64,000 bases of DNA from Demequina sp. NBRC 110054 (GCF_002090115.1 NZ_BBRK01000004.1:186001-250000); one strand, 5' to 3'; counted from the stretch's first letter, positions 26,350 to 38,994 are shown. A program made the numbers and translations. Notes: generated by a model from the sequence alone, not told the origin.

Positions 26350-26682
26350 GAACATCGCGCAAGACCCCTGAGTGACGAATCGGTGAACCGTTACCGTTCC
26401 GTGATGCTCTCCCGATGGCGTGTGCGACGGCCGCTCGGGTCCCGACGCCACCGCCCCCTGGCATCGTCCCTGCGGCCCTGGCCCCGGCCCCGGCCCCGGC
26501 CCCGGCCCCGGCCCCGCATCGTCCATGCGTCCTGGAATCGCATGGCGCCCGGAATACGCCCGATCTTCGGCCCAGGTGCGATTCCAGGACGCACGAGAGT
26601 CCGGATGGGCAAGGGCGAGGCGGGGACGACGCGGCCACCGGCGGCATCCCTACGCGCCAGGGCCCTTGCGCAGAAGCAGAGA
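26350..26682. other. Non-coding region with hexamer repeat and inverted repeat
   Basis: Between the nag operon start and the mdh terminator I see no credible gene; frames that are open here encode Ala-Pro runs from the repeat. It holds GCATCGTCC (26461-26469), six perfect tandem copies of GGCCCC (26480-26515), and a second GCATCGTCC (26516-26524). Then comes a perfect 17-bp inverted repeat (TGCGTCCTGGAATCGCA at 26526-26542; complement at 26577-26593) around 34 bases. The promoter of the nag operon should also lie at its left end, but no clear -35/-10 pair is visible. Confidence 0.7.
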
Positions 26683-26708
26683 AGCCCCGGGCCATGCGGC
26701 CCGGGGCT
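26683..26708 (-). terminator. mdh terminator hairpin
   Basis: A perfect 11-bp stem (AGCCCCGGGCC and complement) closed by ATGC lies just after the mdh stop. Confidence 0.75.
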
Positions 26709-26730
26709 CCTCGAATCGATCTGTGGCGGG

Positions 26731-29010
<2,280 letters not shown>

Positions 29011-29159
29011 TCACGTGAGTCTCGGGAACGATGCCCCAAGGCTAGCCCACCGGGTGGGCCCGGCGTTGCGGTGCGTCCGCCCTGCGACACGGCCCCTGAC
29101 CTGCCAAGATCGAAAGTGACACGCAGACGCGCGTGCATGAACCGTGAAGGGTGCCCGAC

Positions 29160-30128
29160 ATGAGCGAGCCTGAGATGGACAAGCCGCAGACCAGCCCGGT
29201 GTTCGACGACGCCGGCGGCGACGCTGCGAGGATGAGCCCGCCTGCCGAGGCCCCTCCCGTGGACGATGCTCCCGGCAACGTGGCCGCCGCCCGGGACCCT
29301 CAGGGACCCTCACTCGTGTCACGCATGGCCGCCGAGGCGGTCGGCACCTTCATCCTCGTCTTCATGGGCGTCGGCGCGGCCCTGTTCTCCGGCGTGCTCG
29401 GCTGGGACACGATCGCGGTGCCGTTCGGATTCGCGCTCGGCGTGATGATCGCCGCGCTGATCTTCGGAGGGGTGTCGGGCGCGCATCTCAACCCCGCCGT
29501 GACGTTCGGGGTGTGGCTCTCCGGCCGCCTCCCGGGCCGCGACGTCGCGCCGTACATGGTCTCGCAGGTGATCGGCGCGGCCGCGTCGGCGGGGCTCTTC
29601 GCGCTGCTCATCTCGACCAACTCGCTCTACGACACGCTGGGCACGACGCGCGAGGTCATCGGCTCGGCGTCCAACGGCTACGGCGAGCACTCCCCCACCG
29701 AGTTCGGCGTCCTGGCCGGCGGCATCATCGAGATCGTGATCGCCGCGCTGCTCGTCGCGGTGGTCCTGTCGGTGACGTCCGTGAGGAACGAGACGGGCCC
29801 CATCGTGGCGCCCTTCGCGATCGGTCTGACGGTCGGCTTCCTCGTTCTTATCGCGATCCCTTTCACGAACGGCGCGCTCAACCCGGCACGCGCGACCGGC
29901 ACCGCCATCTGGTCGGAGTCGTGGGCCATCCAGCAGGTCTGGCTGTTCTGGGTGGCGCCGCTCATCGGCGCCGCGATCTCCGGCGTGCTGTTCCGGGCGT
30001 TCGGCCCGAAGGAGGACCTGCTCGCCTACGCGGACATGGTGGACGAGCTCGATGGTGCCGCCATGGAGGGGAGTGCCGTGGCGTTCACGCGGGTCGAGGT
30101 CATCGAGACGACCGAGCTCAGGGACTGA
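29160..30128 (+). CDS. MIP-family aquaporin/glycerol channel
   Basis: Encodes 322 residues. Both half-helix signatures are present, HLNPAVTF and ALNPARAT, with six helices around them. The cytosolic N-terminus is unusually long (about 50 residues, acidic and Pro/Ala-rich), and the C-terminus adds about 45 residues beyond the last helix. Water versus glycerol selectivity cannot be settled by eye. Divergent from icd. A GTG nine bases upstream of the ATG is an alternative start. Confidence 0.9.
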   Translation: MSEPEMDKPQTSPVFDDAGGDAARMSPPAEAPPVDDAPGNVAAARDPQGPSLVSRMAAEAVGTFILVFMGVGAALFSGVLGWDTIAVPFGFALGVMIAALIFGGVSGAHLNPAVTFGVWLSGRLPGRDVAPYMVSQVIGAAASAGLFALLISTNSLYDTLGTTREVIGSASNGYGEHSPTEFGVLAGGIIEIVIAALLVAVVLSVTSVRNETGPIVAPFAIGLTVGFLVLIAIPFTNGALNPARATGTAIWSESWAIQQVWLFWVAPLIGAAISGVLFRAFGPKEDLLAYADMVDELDGAAMEGSAVAFTRVEVIETTELRD

Positions 30129-30140
30129 GCGCGGCGCATG

Positions 30141-30181
30141 CGCGAGGGGCCGGCCGCCATGAAGGCGGCCGGCCCCTCGCG
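30141..30181. terminator. Strong terminator after the aquaporin gene
   Basis: An 18-bp perfect GC stem with a 5-base loop (30141-30158 pairing with 30164-30181) lies between the convergent aquaporin and DUF3017 genes, and can serve both. Confidence 0.8.
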
Positions 30182-30207
30182 TGTCCAGGCTCGACGGACG
30201 GCTGCGC

Positions 30208-30471
30208 TCAGAGCGGCGCCGTGAGCCCCAGGAACGCGAGCGCCGCTCCGAAGACCAGCAGGATCCCCACATCGATCGCGCGACGCCGCACGGCGAACGA
30301 GCGTCCGACCGGCAGAGCGATGCGCGCCGCAGCGCCCAGGAAGCACGCGCCGGCCATCACGAGCACGGCGACCTGCGCGCCGGCCACGAGGGACAGCGCG
30401 ACCGCGCCGACGACACCCGCGAGCGTCGACACGGCGACGACTCGCGGCGTGTCCGGCTGCTGATAGCTCAT
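30208..30471 (-). CDS. DUF3017 small membrane protein
   Basis: Encodes 87 residues with three hydrophobic segments. Strong ribosome site (GGAGGG) before the ATG. A small membrane protein directly after purH is a conserved actinobacterial arrangement, which supports the DUF3017 assignment. Function unknown. Confidence 0.8.
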   Translation of the reverse strand: MSYQQPDTPRVVAVSTLAGVVGAVALSLVAGAQVAVLVMAGACFLGAAARIALPVGRSFAVRRRAIDVGILLVFGAALAFLGLTAPL

Positions 30472-30511
30472 CGTCGGCCCTCCAGCCTCGTCACGATGCC
30501 GAGACCCGGCC

Positions 30512-32074
30512 TCAGTGGAAGAAGTGCCGGGTGCCGGTGTGGAACAGCGCGATCCCGGCCGCCTTGGCGGCCTCGATCACCTCGGCATCCCTCACGGAGC
30601 CTCCCGGCGAGACCACGGCGGTGACACCCGCATCGAGCAGCACCTGGAGGCCGTCGGCGAACGGGAAGAACGCGTCGGACGCCGCGACCGAGCCGCGGAC
30701 CCTGTCCTCGCCCGCGCGCTCGACCGCGAGGCGGCACGAGTCGACGCGGTTGACCTGGCCCATGCCGATGCCGACGGCCGCGCCGTCCTTGGCGAGCAGG
30801 ATCGCGTTGGACTTCACCGCGCGACACGCGCGCCACGCGAACTCGAGGTCCGCCATCACCTCGGCGGACACCGTGCCGCCGGCCACCTGCTCCCAGGACG
30901 ATGCGGCGTCGCCGGGCGCGTCGATGCGGTCGGTGGCCTGCACGAGGAGGCCTCCGGTGATGCGGCGCCACTCGCGGGGCAGCGAGGCGTGGGCGAGCTT
31001 GAGCAGGCGGATGTTCTTCTTCTGGGAGAGGATCTCGAGGGCCTCGGGCTCGAAGGCGGGCGCGACGACGACCTCGGTGAAGATGTCCTTGATCTGACCC
31101 GCAGCCTCGGCAGTGATCGTGTCGTTGGCGGCGATCACGCCGCCGAACGCCGACACCGGGTCGGTCGCGTGCGCACGACGGTGCGCCTCGGCGATGTCGG
31201 AGCCGACCGCGATGCCGCACGGGTTCGCGTGCTTGATGACCGCGACGGTCGGGCGCTCGTGGTCATACGCCGCGCGGACCGCCGCGTCCGCGTCCACGTA
31301 GTTGTTGAAGCTCATCTCCTTGCCGTGCAGCTGCTCGGCCTGCGCGAGTCCGCCGGAGACCAGCGGATCGCGGTAGACGGCCGCGCTCTGGTGGGGGTTC
31401 TCGCCGTAGCGCAGCGAGCCGATGCGGTCGAACGACGCGGCGATCCAGCCCGGGTTGCCCGCATCGTCCGCGTCGGGCGCGACGACGTTGCCCATCCACG
31501 AGGCGACGTGGATGTCGTACTCGGCCGTGTGACGGAACGCCTTGGCGGCGAGCGAGCGGCGCTGCGCGAGCGTGAAGCCTCCCCCGGAGACGCCCTCGGC
31601 CACGGAGGCGTAGTCCGCGGGGTCGACGACGACCGCCACGGAGGCGTGGTTCTTCGCGGCCGCGCGCACCATCGACGGGCCGCCGATGTCGATCTGCTCG
31701 ATCGTGTCGTCCTGGGACGCTCCCGCAGCCACCGTCTGGGCGAAGGGATACAGGTTGACCACGACGAGGTCGAACGGCGCGATGTCGAGGTCCTCGAGCT
31801 GCGCGCGGTGGTCCTCGAGCCGGCGATCCGCGAGGATGCCTGCATGGATCCTCGGGTGCAGCGTCTTCACGCGTCCGTCGAGGCACTCGGGGAAGCCCGT
31901 GACCTGGTCGACCGGGGTGACGGCGATGCCCGCGTCGGCGATGCGCTTCGCGGTCGAGCCCGTCGAGACGATCTCGACCCCCGCCGCGACGAGCCCCGTG
32001 GCGAGCTCCTCGAGCCCGGTCTTGTCGTACACCGAGATGAGCGCCCTGCGCACGTCCTGGCGGTCCGTCATCAT
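30512..32074 (-). CDS. purH: Bifunctional AICAR formyltransferase / IMP cyclohydrolase
   Basis: Encodes 520 residues. The N-terminal MGS-like domain ([31 protein letters not shown]) is the cyclohydrolase. The C-terminal transformylase carries the catalytic [11 protein letters not shown]. It catalyses the last two steps of IMP synthesis, consuming 10-formyl-THF, which links it to the ZTP-controlled one-carbon genes nearby. Its start overlaps the purN stop (ATGA). Two adjacent ATGs (32074, 32071) follow AAGGAGG; the second has the better spacing. Confidence 0.95.
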   Translation of the reverse strand: MMTDRQDVRRALISVYDKTGLEELATGLVAAGVEIVSTGSTAKRIADAGIAVTPVDQVTGFPECLDGRVKTLHPRIHAGILADRRLEDHRAQLEDLDIAPFDLVVVNLYPFAQTVAAGASQDDTIEQIDIGGPSMVRAAAKNHASVAVVVDPADYASVAEGVSGGGFTLAQRRSLAAKAFRHTAEYDIHVASWMGNVVAPDADDAGNPGWIAASFDRIGSLRYGENPHQSAAVYRDPLVSGGLAQAEQLHGKEMSFNNYVDADAAVRAAYDHERPTVAVIKHANPCGIAVGSDIAEAHRRAHATDPVSAFGGVIAANDTITAEAAGQIKDIFTEVVVAPAFEPEALEILSQKKNIRLLKLAHASLPREWRRITGGLLVQATDRIDAPGDAASSWEQVAGGTVSAEVMADLEFAWRACRAVKSNAILLAKDGAAVGIGMGQVNRVDSCRLAVERAGEDRVRGSVAASDAFFPFADGLQVLLDAGVTAVVSPGGSVRDAEVIEAAKAAGIALFHTGTRHFFH

Positions 32075-32718
32075 GCCTCCTTGGGCTTGTCGTCCAGGCA
32101 GCCGAGTCTCGCGACCCGACCTTCGAGAGTCCATCCGTCGCGCACCATCCGGCCGATCGTGTCGACGACCAGGCTCCGCTCGATCACCTTGATCCGCGAG
32201 TGCAGCGACTCCTCGCTGTCATTGTCCCGCACGTCGACCGCGGCCTGCGCCAGGATCGGTCCCGTATCCACGCCTGCGTCGACGAGCATCACGGTGCAGC
32301 CCGTGACCTTGGCGCCCGCGGCGAGCGCGTCCCGCACCGCATGCGCGCCGGGATACGACGGCAGCAGCGCCGGATGGGTGTTGACGATGCGGTTCGGCCA
32401 GCGGTCCAGTACGGGCGAGCCGAGCAGCCGCATGAAGCCCGCGCAGACCACGAGGTCCGGCTCGAACGAGCCGATGGTGCGGGCGAGCGCCTCGTCCCAC
32501 GTGGCGCGATCGGGGAAGTCGGAGGGGCTCACGGTGGCGGTCGCGATGCCGGCTTCGCGGGCGATCGCGAGCCCTCCCGCGTCCGCGCGATCCGATACGA
32601 CGGCCACCACGCGGGCGCCGAACGCCTCGTCGAGAGTCGCCTCGAGGAGTGCTCGCATCACCGTGCCTGTGCCGGAGACGAGCACGACGATCCGCTGAAC
32701 AGGCATCCGGTTTGTCAC
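32071..32718 (-). CDS. purN: Phosphoribosylglycinamide formyltransferase
   Basis: Encodes 215 residues from a GTG at 32718. Transfers a formyl group from 10-formyl-THF to GAR in purine synthesis. Catalytic Asn and His in [17 protein letters not shown] and Asp in AGVDTGPIL are intact. The start is chosen because TAGGCT ends seven bases before this GTG (leaderless pattern); an ATG four codons later (32706) lacks any ribosome site. Confidence 0.94.
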   Translation of the reverse strand: MTNRMPVQRIVVLVSGTGTVMRALLEATLDEAFGARVVAVVSDRADAGGLAIAREAGIATATVSPSDFPDRATWDEALARTIGSFEPDLVVCAGFMRLLGSPVLDRWPNRIVNTHPALLPSYPGAHAVRDALAAGAKVTGCTVMLVDAGVDTGPILAQAAVDVRDNDSEESLHSRIKVIERSLVVDTIGRMVRDGWTLEGRVARLGCLDDKPKEA

Positions 32719-32725
32719 AGGCCCG

Positions 32726-32731
32726 AGCCTA
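32726..32731 (-). promoter_or_regulatory. -10 box TAGGCT for purN-purH-DUF3017
   Basis: TAGGCT on the minus strand, seven bases before the purN GTG and without a ribosome site in between. Consistent with a leaderless operon transcript. Confidence 0.5.
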
Positions 32732-32769
32732 TCGGCATGCTGGTATCCCTACCGAAGCCAAGGAGCACC

Positions 32770-33192
32770 GTGCCCGAGCCCGATCCCCGCACCCAGACGC
32801 CCCTCACCCCCGCCCTGCGCTGGTCGCGTGCGCTCGGCGTCCTGGTGCTCGGCCTCGCGATGCTCCTGCTGCTCGGCTTCCCCTGGACGCTCGGCGCGCT
32901 CGTGCTCGGCCCGGTGACGACGATCGTGGGAATCGTGGTCCTCGTCGCGAAGGGGTCTGCCGACCTGGGGGCGTGGGCGCGCGCCAACGCCGTGATCGGC
33001 GTGGTGCTCGGCGCCTTCTCAGGGATGTCGGCGGTGGGGATGCTGATCCTCTTCGAGCCGCTCACCGAGCTCGACTCGTGTCGCGCGCGGGCCATCACGA
33101 CGTCGGCGGAGGACGCATGCCAGGCTGACTTCGACCAGGCCTACGAGGATCTGCTGAGCCGCTACGGCGTCGAGCTGCCGACCGCCGGCTGA
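32770..33192 (+). CDS. Small hypothetical membrane protein
   Basis: Encodes 140 residues from a GTG with AGGAG four bases upstream; an ATG at 32737 has no ribosome site. Three hydrophobic segments (about 22-40, 43-62 and 75-98) are followed by an acidic exposed tail containing two cysteines (SCRARA and DACQADF), which could form a disulfide outside the membrane. No family is recognised. Its last 31 bases overlap the end of the convergent DUF6350 gene. Confidence 0.72.
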   Translation: MPEPDPRTQTPLTPALRWSRALGVLVLGLAMLLLLGFPWTLGALVLGPVTTIVGIVVLVAKGSADLGAWARANAVIGVVLGAFSGMSAVGMLILFEPLTELDSCRARAITTSAEDACQADFDQAYEDLLSRYGVELPTAG

Positions 33193-34394
33193 GGCAGGTC
33201 CACCGGCTCGGACGGCGCGTCGCCCCGATGGCGCCACCCTGCCAGCCCGGCCGCGACACCACCGACAAGCACGTGCCCCGCGAGCAGGAGCCCGGAGATC
33301 GCGCCTGCCGCGGCCCACACCGGTGGTCCGACCTCTGCGAGCCGGCCCGAGCCGACCGCGCCCGCCGCGAGCCGCATCGTCCCTGCCGCGACCAGGAGCG
33401 TCACCACGGCTGACGCGCCCAGCGCCACGAGATCCTCGCGCCAGGTGCGGATCCTGCGCCGCATCACGATCCTCACGGCCGCCCCCATCGCCACGAGCAC
33501 GACGGGCGTCCACACCAGCAGGCCCCCCGACGACTGCGGCAGCGCGGCGAGCAGCGGGACCTCCGGCAGCGCGCCGGTCTCGATCGCCGCGGGCGCGTAG
33601 ACGCTCCCGTCACCGACGCCGAAGCCCACCCCCGAGACCCACGCCATCATCCAGATGACGAGGGTGGGCACATAGGCCAGCTGCGCGATCGCCAGCACGG
33701 TCGATCCGACGGCGCCGGCGTCGAGCGCCGTCACGGTCTCCGCCATCGTCGCGGCGCCGCGGATCGCGCCGACCGCACCCGCGCCCGCCGCGAGCACGAC
33801 GACCAGCGCGAGGCCCGACAGCGCGGAGCGGACTCCCGTCCGCACCGACGGCGGGACCAGGTCGATCGCGTCGATCGTGAGCCCGTAGGCGCGCACCCGG
33901 CCCGCGAAGATGCCCGGCGCGCTCACGAGGAGCGCGCCGAGAACGGCGCGGACGATCAGGGCGGAGGGGTCGTCGGCGTCCCTCCATGCGAATGAGGCCA
34001 CGAAGCCGGCGAGCGTCGTGAACGCCACGATCGCGAGGCCGACCGCATCCCACGAGCGCAGCAGGAACCGCTGCGCGGTCGCGACGAGGATCCCCAGGAT
34101 CAGCAGGGTCAGCCCGAGCGGGACCAAGGAGTAGGTGCCGAGGGAGGTGGCCGCGGGCACTCCCAGGCCCAGGAGCCAGATCCGCATCGCCGCGAGGATC
34201 CCCGCACCCCAGTCGGTGTCGGTCCCGTCGGCGGGCGCGGTCGCGAGCGCCGCGAGCGTGGGCGCGACCACCACCAGCAGGGAGACTGCGGCGGCGATCG
34301 CGCCGGTGACCAGGCCGCTCGCCCAGCCCGGCAGGTCGCCCGCGAGGCTACGGGGCGCGCGGGAGCCGGCGGAGGAGGCAGTCATGACATCCAT
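33162..34394 (-). CDS. DUF6350 polytopic membrane protein
   Basis: Encodes about 410 residues with roughly ten hydrophobic helices and a short polar C-terminus. Its place directly after sucCD and before purN-purH is the usual actinobacterial location of the DUF6350 (PerM-like) family, sometimes described as cell-division related; that role is not shown by the sequence. ATGs at 34394 and 34385 are both possible, and neither has a ribosome site. Shares 31 bp of 3' end with the convergent small membrane protein gene. Confidence 0.78.
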   Translation of the reverse strand: MDVMTASSAGSRAPRSLAGDLPGWASGLVTGAIAAAVSLLVVVAPTLAALATAPADGTDTDWGAGILAAMRIWLLGLGVPAATSLGTYSLVPLGLTLLILGILVATAQRFLLRSWDAVGLAIVAFTTLAGFVASFAWRDADDPSALIVRAVLGALLVSAPGIFAGRVRAYGLTIDAIDLVPPSVRTGVRSALSGLALVVVLAAGAGAVGAIRGAATMAETVTALDAGAVGSTVLAIAQLAYVPTLVIWMMAWVSGVGFGVGDGSVYAPAAIETGALPEVPLLAALPQSSGGLLVWTPVVLVAMGAAVRIVMRRRIRTWREDLVALGASAVVTLLVAAGTMRLAAGAVGSGRLAEVGPPVWAAAGAISGLLLAGHVLVGGVAAGLAGWRHRGDAPSEPVDLPQPAVGSSTP

Positions 34395-34465
34395 GGTCGC
34401 CCGCGCGGGACCCGGTTGGCCGGACCGCCACGCGCTCCTGTTCCTGGCGGACGCGCTCGCGCGAA

Positions 34466-34494
34466 CGGCCCGCATCCCCGAGGGGAGCGGGCCG
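34466..34494 (-). terminator. sucCD terminator hairpin
   Basis: An 8-bp GC stem (CGGCCCGC with complement) continues after a one-base bulge into a 5-bp stem (TCCCC/GGGGA) with a two-base loop, 20 bp after the sucD stop. Confidence 0.65.
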
Positions 34495-34513
34495 CTGCGG
34501 AGTGCGAGAAGGG

Positions 34514-35392
34514 CTAGCCGAGGATCTCGCGCATGAGCTGGGCGGTCTCGGACGGCGTCTTGCCGACCTTGACCCCGGCGGCCTCGAGGGCCTCCTTCTT
34601 GGCCTGCGCGGTGCCGGCAGAGCCCGACACGATCGCGCCGGCGTGGCCCATCGTCTTGCCCTCGGGCGCCTCGAAGCCCGCGACGTAGCCGACGACCGGC
34701 TTGGAGACGTGCTCCTTGATGTACGCCGCCGCGCGCTCCTCGGCGTCGCCGCCGATCTCGCCGATCATCACGATCGCGGCGGTGTCGGGGTCGTTCTCGA
34801 AAGCCTCGAGGCAGTCGATGTGGGTGGTGCCGACGATCGGGTCGCCGCCGATGCCCACCGCGGTGGAGAAGCCGATCTCGCGCAGCTCGAAGAGCATCTG
34901 GTAGGTCAGAGTGCCCGACTTCGAGACGAGGCCGATCTTGCCGGGACCGGTGATCGACGCGGGCGTGATGCCGACGTTCGACTCTCCCGGCGTGATGAGC
35001 CCGGGGCAGTTGGGGCCGATGAGGCGCGTGCCCTTGGACTGAGCGTAGGTGAAGAACTCGGCGGTGTCCGCGACGGGCACGCCCTCGGTGATGATGACCG
35101 CGAGGGGCATGCCCGCGTCGACGGCCTCCATGACGGCCGACTTGGTGAAGGCGGGCGGCACGAAGAGCACGGAGACGTCGGCGCCGGTGGCGGCCATCGC
35201 CTCGGCGACCGTGCCGAACACGGGGACGGTGACGTCACCCGGGAACTCGACCTCGGCGCCCGCCTTGCGCGGGTTGACGCCGCCGACGATGTTCGTGCCC
35301 GAGGCAAGCATGCGCTGGGTGTGCTTCATGCCCTCGGAGCCGGTCATGCCCTGGACGATGACCTTGGAGTCCTTGGTGAGGAAGATCGCCAT
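34514..35392 (-). CDS. sucD: Succinyl-CoA ligase, alpha subunit
   Basis: Encodes 292 residues. CoA-binding Rossmann domain at the N-terminus ([17 protein letters not shown]), [12 protein letters not shown] in the middle, and the phosphorylated histidine in [11 protein letters not shown]. With SucC it carries out the substrate-level phosphorylation step of the TCA cycle. GGAGA precedes the ATG; only 12 bp separate it from sucC. Confidence 0.96.
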   Translation of the reverse strand: MAIFLTKDSKVIVQGMTGSEGMKHTQRMLASGTNIVGGVNPRKAGAEVEFPGDVTVPVFGTVAEAMAATGADVSVLFVPPAFTKSAVMEAVDAGMPLAVIITEGVPVADTAEFFTYAQSKGTRLIGPNCPGLITPGESNVGITPASITGPGKIGLVSKSGTLTYQMLFELREIGFSTAVGIGGDPIVGTTHIDCLEAFENDPDTAAIVMIGEIGGDAEERAAAYIKEHVSKPVVGYVAGFEAPEGKTMGHAGAIVSGSAGTAQAKKEALEAAGVKVGKTPSETAQLMREILG

Positions 35393-35404
35393 GTCTGTCT
35401 CTCC

Positions 35405-36568
35405 TTATGCGGCGGCCAGCTCGGCGGCCTTGGCCGCGGCGCCGTCCATGGTCTCGACGATGGTCACGAGCGGGTGGTTGGCGGCCGCGAGGATCGCGCG
35501 CCCCTCCTCGACGGCGTTGCCGTCCAGGCGGACGACGAGCGGCTTGGTCGCCTCGTCGCCGAGCGTCTGGAGCGCGCCGACGATGCCGTCGGCGACGGCC
35601 ACGCACGAGGTGATGCCGCCGAAGACGTTCACGAACACGCTCTTCACCTGCGGGTCGTGGAGGATGACGTCGAGGCCATTGGCCATCACCTCGGCGGAGG
35701 CGCCACCTCCGATGTCGAGGAAGTTCGCGGGCTTGACGCCGCCGAACTGCTCACCCGCGTATGCCACCACGTCGAGCGTCGACATCACGAGGCCCGCGCC
35801 GTTGCCGATGATCCCCACGGATCCGTCGAGCTTCACATAGTTGAGGTTCATGTGCTTCGCCTTGGCCTCGAGGGGGTCCGCGGCGGCCTTGTCCTCGAGC
35901 GCGGCGTGGTCCTCGTGGCGGAACTCGGCGTTCTCGTCGAGCGACACCTTGCCGTCGAGGGCGATGACCTCGCCGTCGTCCGTGAGGACCAGGGGGTTCA
36001 CCTCGACGAGCGTCGCGTCCTCGTTCTTGTAGACGTGCCACAGGCGGACGATGACGTCGGCGACCTTGGTGCGCAGCTCCTCGGGGAAGCTCGCGGCAGC
36101 GACGATCTCAAGCGCCTTGGTCTTGTCGATGCCCTCGATCGGGTCGATGGCGACCTTCGCGAGCGCCTCGGGGCGCTCGACCGCGAGCTCCTCGATCTCC
36201 ATGCCGCCCTCGTATGAGCACATCGCGAGGTAGCGACGCTCGGCACGGTCGAGGAGGACGGAGAAGTAGAACTCCTGGGCGATGCGGGCACCCGCGGCGA
36301 TCATCACGCGGTGGACCGTGTGCCCCTTGATGTCCATCCCCAGGATCGCCTCGGCGGCGGCCTCGGCCTCCTCGGGCGAGTGGACGACCTTCACACCTCC
36401 CGCCTTGCCGCGGCCACCGGTCTTCACCTGGGCCTTCACGACGACGGTGCCGCCGAGCTCGTCGGCTGCCGCGCGCGCCTCGGCAGGGGTGGTGGCCACG
36501 ATGCCCGGCAGCACGGGGACCCCGTGCTTCTCGAAGACATCACGGGCCTGGTACTCGTACAGGTCCAT
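35405..36568 (-). CDS. sucC: Succinyl-CoA ligase, beta subunit
   Basis: Encodes 387 residues. ATP-grasp domain ([57 protein letters not shown]) and the C-terminal ligase domain ([25 protein letters not shown]). AAAGGA precedes the ATG at 36568. First gene of sucC-sucD. Confidence 0.96.
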   Translation of the reverse strand: MDLYEYQARDVFEKHGVPVLPGIVATTPAEARAAADELGGTVVVKAQVKTGGRGKAGGVKVVHSPEEAEAAAEAILGMDIKGHTVHRVMIAAGARIAQEFYFSVLLDRAERRYLAMCSYEGGMEIEELAVERPEALAKVAIDPIEGIDKTKALEIVAAASFPEELRTKVADVIVRLWHVYKNEDATLVEVNPLVLTDDGEVIALDGKVSLDENAEFRHEDHAALEDKAAADPLEAKAKHMNLNYVKLDGSVGIIGNGAGLVMSTLDVVAYAGEQFGGVKPANFLDIGGGASAEVMANGLDVILHDPQVKSVFVNVFGGITSCVAVADGIVGALQTLGDEATKPLVVRLDGNAVEEGRAILAAANHPLVTIVETMDGAAAKAAELAAA

Positions 36569-36624
36569 CGTTGGTCCTTTGCGGTCGGGGACGCCGAAGC
36601 ACGGCGGTGGGGTTCGACGGGCCC

Positions 36625-36655
36625 AGCCTAGTCCGGCAGGTGCGAAGGTTCGCAA
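36625..36655 (-). promoter_or_regulatory. Probable sucCD promoter with overlapping inverted repeat
   Basis: On the minus strand TTGCGA (36650-36655) and TAGGCT (36625-36630) are spaced by 19 bp, giving a leader of about 50 bases. A TGCGAA-GG-TTCGCA inverted repeat (36641-36654) overlaps the -35 box and could be an operator. Confidence 0.45.
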
Positions 36656-36767
36656 GAGGTAGGCGGCGCGAGTCGGGCGCCCGCCTCCGATCGAGGCTTC
36701 TTCGCACCGAGGCGCCGCGACTTCCCGTCGCACCACGCACGGCTCCTCCGCCGGCTCGCGCGACCCC

Positions 36768-37415
36768 TCAGCCCGGCGTCTCGCCCGGCGCGACGAAGCC
36801 GCTCTCGTACGCGGCGATCACCGCCTGCGTGCGGTCCCGCACGCCGAGCTTGGTGAGGATCGACGCGACGTGGGACTTCACGGTCTCGACGGCCAGGAAC
36901 ATCTCGGCGGCGATCTCGCCGTTGGACCTTCCCCTCGCGAGCGCGCGCAGGACCTCCTGCTCGCGCTCGGTCAGCTCCGGAAGGGTGACCCCAGGCTCGC
37001 GCGCGGCGAAGCGCTCGATCACGCTGCGCGTCGACGCGGGGAACAGCAGCGACTCCCCCGCGGCGACCACCCGGACGGCCTCGATGAGCTCCGGCGGCGG
37101 GACCCGCTTGAGGACGAAGCCCGACGCACCCGCGCGCATCGCGTCGAAGACGTACTCGTCGATCTCGAACGTCGTGAGCACGAGCACCGCGGTCGAGCCG
37201 CCGGAGGCGACGATGCGGCGCGTGGCCTCAAGACCATCGATGCCGGGCATCCGGATGTCCATGAGGAGGACCTCGGGCCGCTCGCGTGCCGCGAGCGCCA
37301 CGGCCGCCTCTCCGTCGCCCGCCTCGCCGACGACCTCCCAGCCCGCCTCGGAGCCGAGGATCGCCTTGAGACCCATCCGCACGAGCGGGTCGTCGTCGAC
37401 GATCGCGATCCTCAT
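36768..37415 (-). CDS. NarL/FixJ-family response regulator
   Basis: Encodes 215 residues: receiver domain with acidic pocket DDD (7-9), phospho-acceptor Asp53 (LLMDIRMPG) and switch residues LTTFE and LKRVPP, then a LuxR-type HTH ([36 protein letters not shown]). Start overlaps the kinase stop by four bases. Targets probably include the divergent MMPL transporter gene. Confidence 0.93.
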   Translation of the reverse strand: MRIAIVDDDPLVRMGLKAILGSEAGWEVVGEAGDGEAAVALAARERPEVLLMDIRMPGIDGLEATRRIVASGGSTAVLVLTTFEIDEYVFDAMRAGASGFVLKRVPPPELIEAVRVVAAGESLLFPASTRSVIERFAAREPGVTLPELTEREQEVLRALARGRSNGEIAAEMFLAVETVKSHVASILTKLGVRDRTQAVIAAYESGFVAPGETPG

Positions 37416-38764
37416 GGGGCCACCCTCTCACGCAGGCACGCCCACGGGCAGGCGGGATCCCCGCTCTCGGCGAGGTCCGCACCGAGCGGGATCAGGGCGA
37501 GGACCTCGAAGCCCTCGTCGGTCGGTCCGATGCGCGTGCGCCCGCCGAGCAGGGTCACGCGGTCGCGGATACCGGTCACCCCCCGACCCGTCGAATGCGG
37601 CGCCGTCGGCGGCGCCGTCGCCCTGCCGTTCACGACCGAGACGCCGACCGCATCGTCCTCGCGCGCGACGGACACCTCGATCGGCGCTCCCGGCGCGTGC
37701 TTGGCGGCGTTCGTGAGCGACTCCCGCACGATCCCAAAGACCGTCCGGCCCACCGCGGGAGGCACCTCGGGGGCGTCGATCGAGACGCTGACCTCGGCGC
37801 CCCCGCGGCGGGAGGTCTCGACGAGACCGGCGATGTCGTCGAGCGTCGGCAGCGGCGCGCGCTCCGCGGCCTCGTCACCTCGCAGGTGCGCGATGATGCG
37901 GTCGAGCTCGCCCATGGCGGCGCGGCCGCGCTCCTCGATGTTGCGCAGCGCCTGACGCGCGAACTCCGGGTCGGAGTCGAACACGTGCGCCCCGGCGCCC
38001 GCCTGCACGATGTTCATGGTGATCATGTGGCCGATGCTGTCGTGCAGCTCCTGGTCGATCCTGAGCTGGGCCTCGGCCAGCTCGGCGCGCTCGGTCGCGG
38101 CGGCGACCTCGTCGCGCCGGCACGGACCGAGCGCCCACCGGGCGAGAGAGCGGTGCAGCGTCGTAAGACCGCGCGCGGCCAAGGTGAGCGCCGGCGTGAT
38201 CAGCACCGCGAGGGGCAGGCCCGCGTAGCCCCATCGCCACACGCCGGACTCCCAGAACGGCGGGGTGGGAGTGATCCCGATGTCGACCGCCCCGAACTCG
38301 TAGGCGGCCGTCCACGCCGTCACCGTGAGGAGCGACAGCGGCACCACGAGCGCGACGAGGGCGACCGCGAAGCCGATCGGGCCGATGACTCCGCGCACGC
38401 ACGCCCACGCGAGCACGCGCCACGCCGCGCCGTCATGGGCGAGCGCGAACGTCCAGCGCGCGGGATGCGCGAGGACCGCTCCGCCCTCGGCGGGCCGCGG
38501 GATCCTCTCCTGCGGTGCGATCGCCTCGCCCAGCAGCGCGTTCACCTGGGCGCGCTCGATCACCCCGATGCCACGCATGGACAGCTGGGCGGCGGCGAAG
38601 ATCGCGAACCCGACCCACACGATGACGAGCCCGAGCGACAGCGCGTACATCGTGACGGCGTAGGTGAACCACAGCACACCCATGGGCAGGCCCAGCAGCA
38701 GGAAGGTCAGCTCACCCGCGGTGCGCGCACTGTACGGCGCGGCGAGGTAGCGAAGGAAGCTCAT
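37412..38764 (-). CDS. Sensor histidine kinase (HisKA_3) with multi-helix sensor domain
   Basis: Encodes 450 residues. The N-terminal 200 residues form the actinobacterial membrane sensor domain (opening FLRYLAAPYSARTAGELTFL) with four helices. The dimerisation helix carries His241 in QELHDSIGHMITM. The C-terminal HATPase has NAAKHAPG and GRGVTGIRDRV. Start chosen at 38764, because it opens the conserved sensor segment and lies outside the divergent promoter area. Paired with the response regulator encoded downstream. Confidence 0.9.
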   Translation of the reverse strand: MSFLRYLAAPYSARTAGELTFLLLGLPMGVLWFTYAVTMYALSLGLVIVWVGFAIFAAAQLSMRGIGVIERAQVNALLGEAIAPQERIPRPAEGGAVLAHPARWTFALAHDGAAWRVLAWACVRGVIGPIGFAVALVALVVPLSLLTVTAWTAAYEFGAVDIGITPTPPFWESGVWRWGYAGLPLAVLITPALTLAARGLTTLHRSLARWALGPCRRDEVAAATERAELAEAQLRIDQELHDSIGHMITMNIVQAGAGAHVFDSDPEFARQALRNIEERGRAAMGELDRIIAHLRGDEAAERAPLPTLDDIAGLVETSRRGGAEVSVSIDAPEVPPAVGRTVFGIVRESLTNAAKHAPGAPIEVSVAREDDAVGVSVVNGRATAPPTAPHSTGRGVTGIRDRVTLLGGRTRIGPTDEGFEVLALIPLGADLAESGDPACPWACLRERVAP

Positions 38765-38994
38765 GCGGCCATCGTGCCTGTTCCATGCGGCCGGGCGCCA
38801 CGCTCGCGCGACGGTTCCCGCCTCCCCCATCCGGGGGATCCCTCCGGGGAGTCCCCGACACGGAGGGACCGCGAACCCCTCGCGCGAGGGTCTCGTTTCG
38901 CTCTCGCGCGGGCTGTGGGGCCGCGGGGCGCGGCGCGACTGTGGACTCAGTGGCGCCGGCCCAGCGCGCCGCACCCAGTGGAGGGGACCACATC
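38765..38994. promoter_or_regulatory. Divergent promoter region between two-component system and MMPL gene
   Basis: This 230-bp gap must hold promoters for both directions. It contains a GGGGGATCCCTCCGGGGAGT segment with partial two-fold symmetry at about 38828-38848, which may bind the response regulator. No convincing -35/-10 pair was found by eye. Confidence 0.35.

Noticed and set aside
26480..26515. CRISPR-like array
   Set aside because: Units are contiguous 6-mers without spacers and no cas genes are present.
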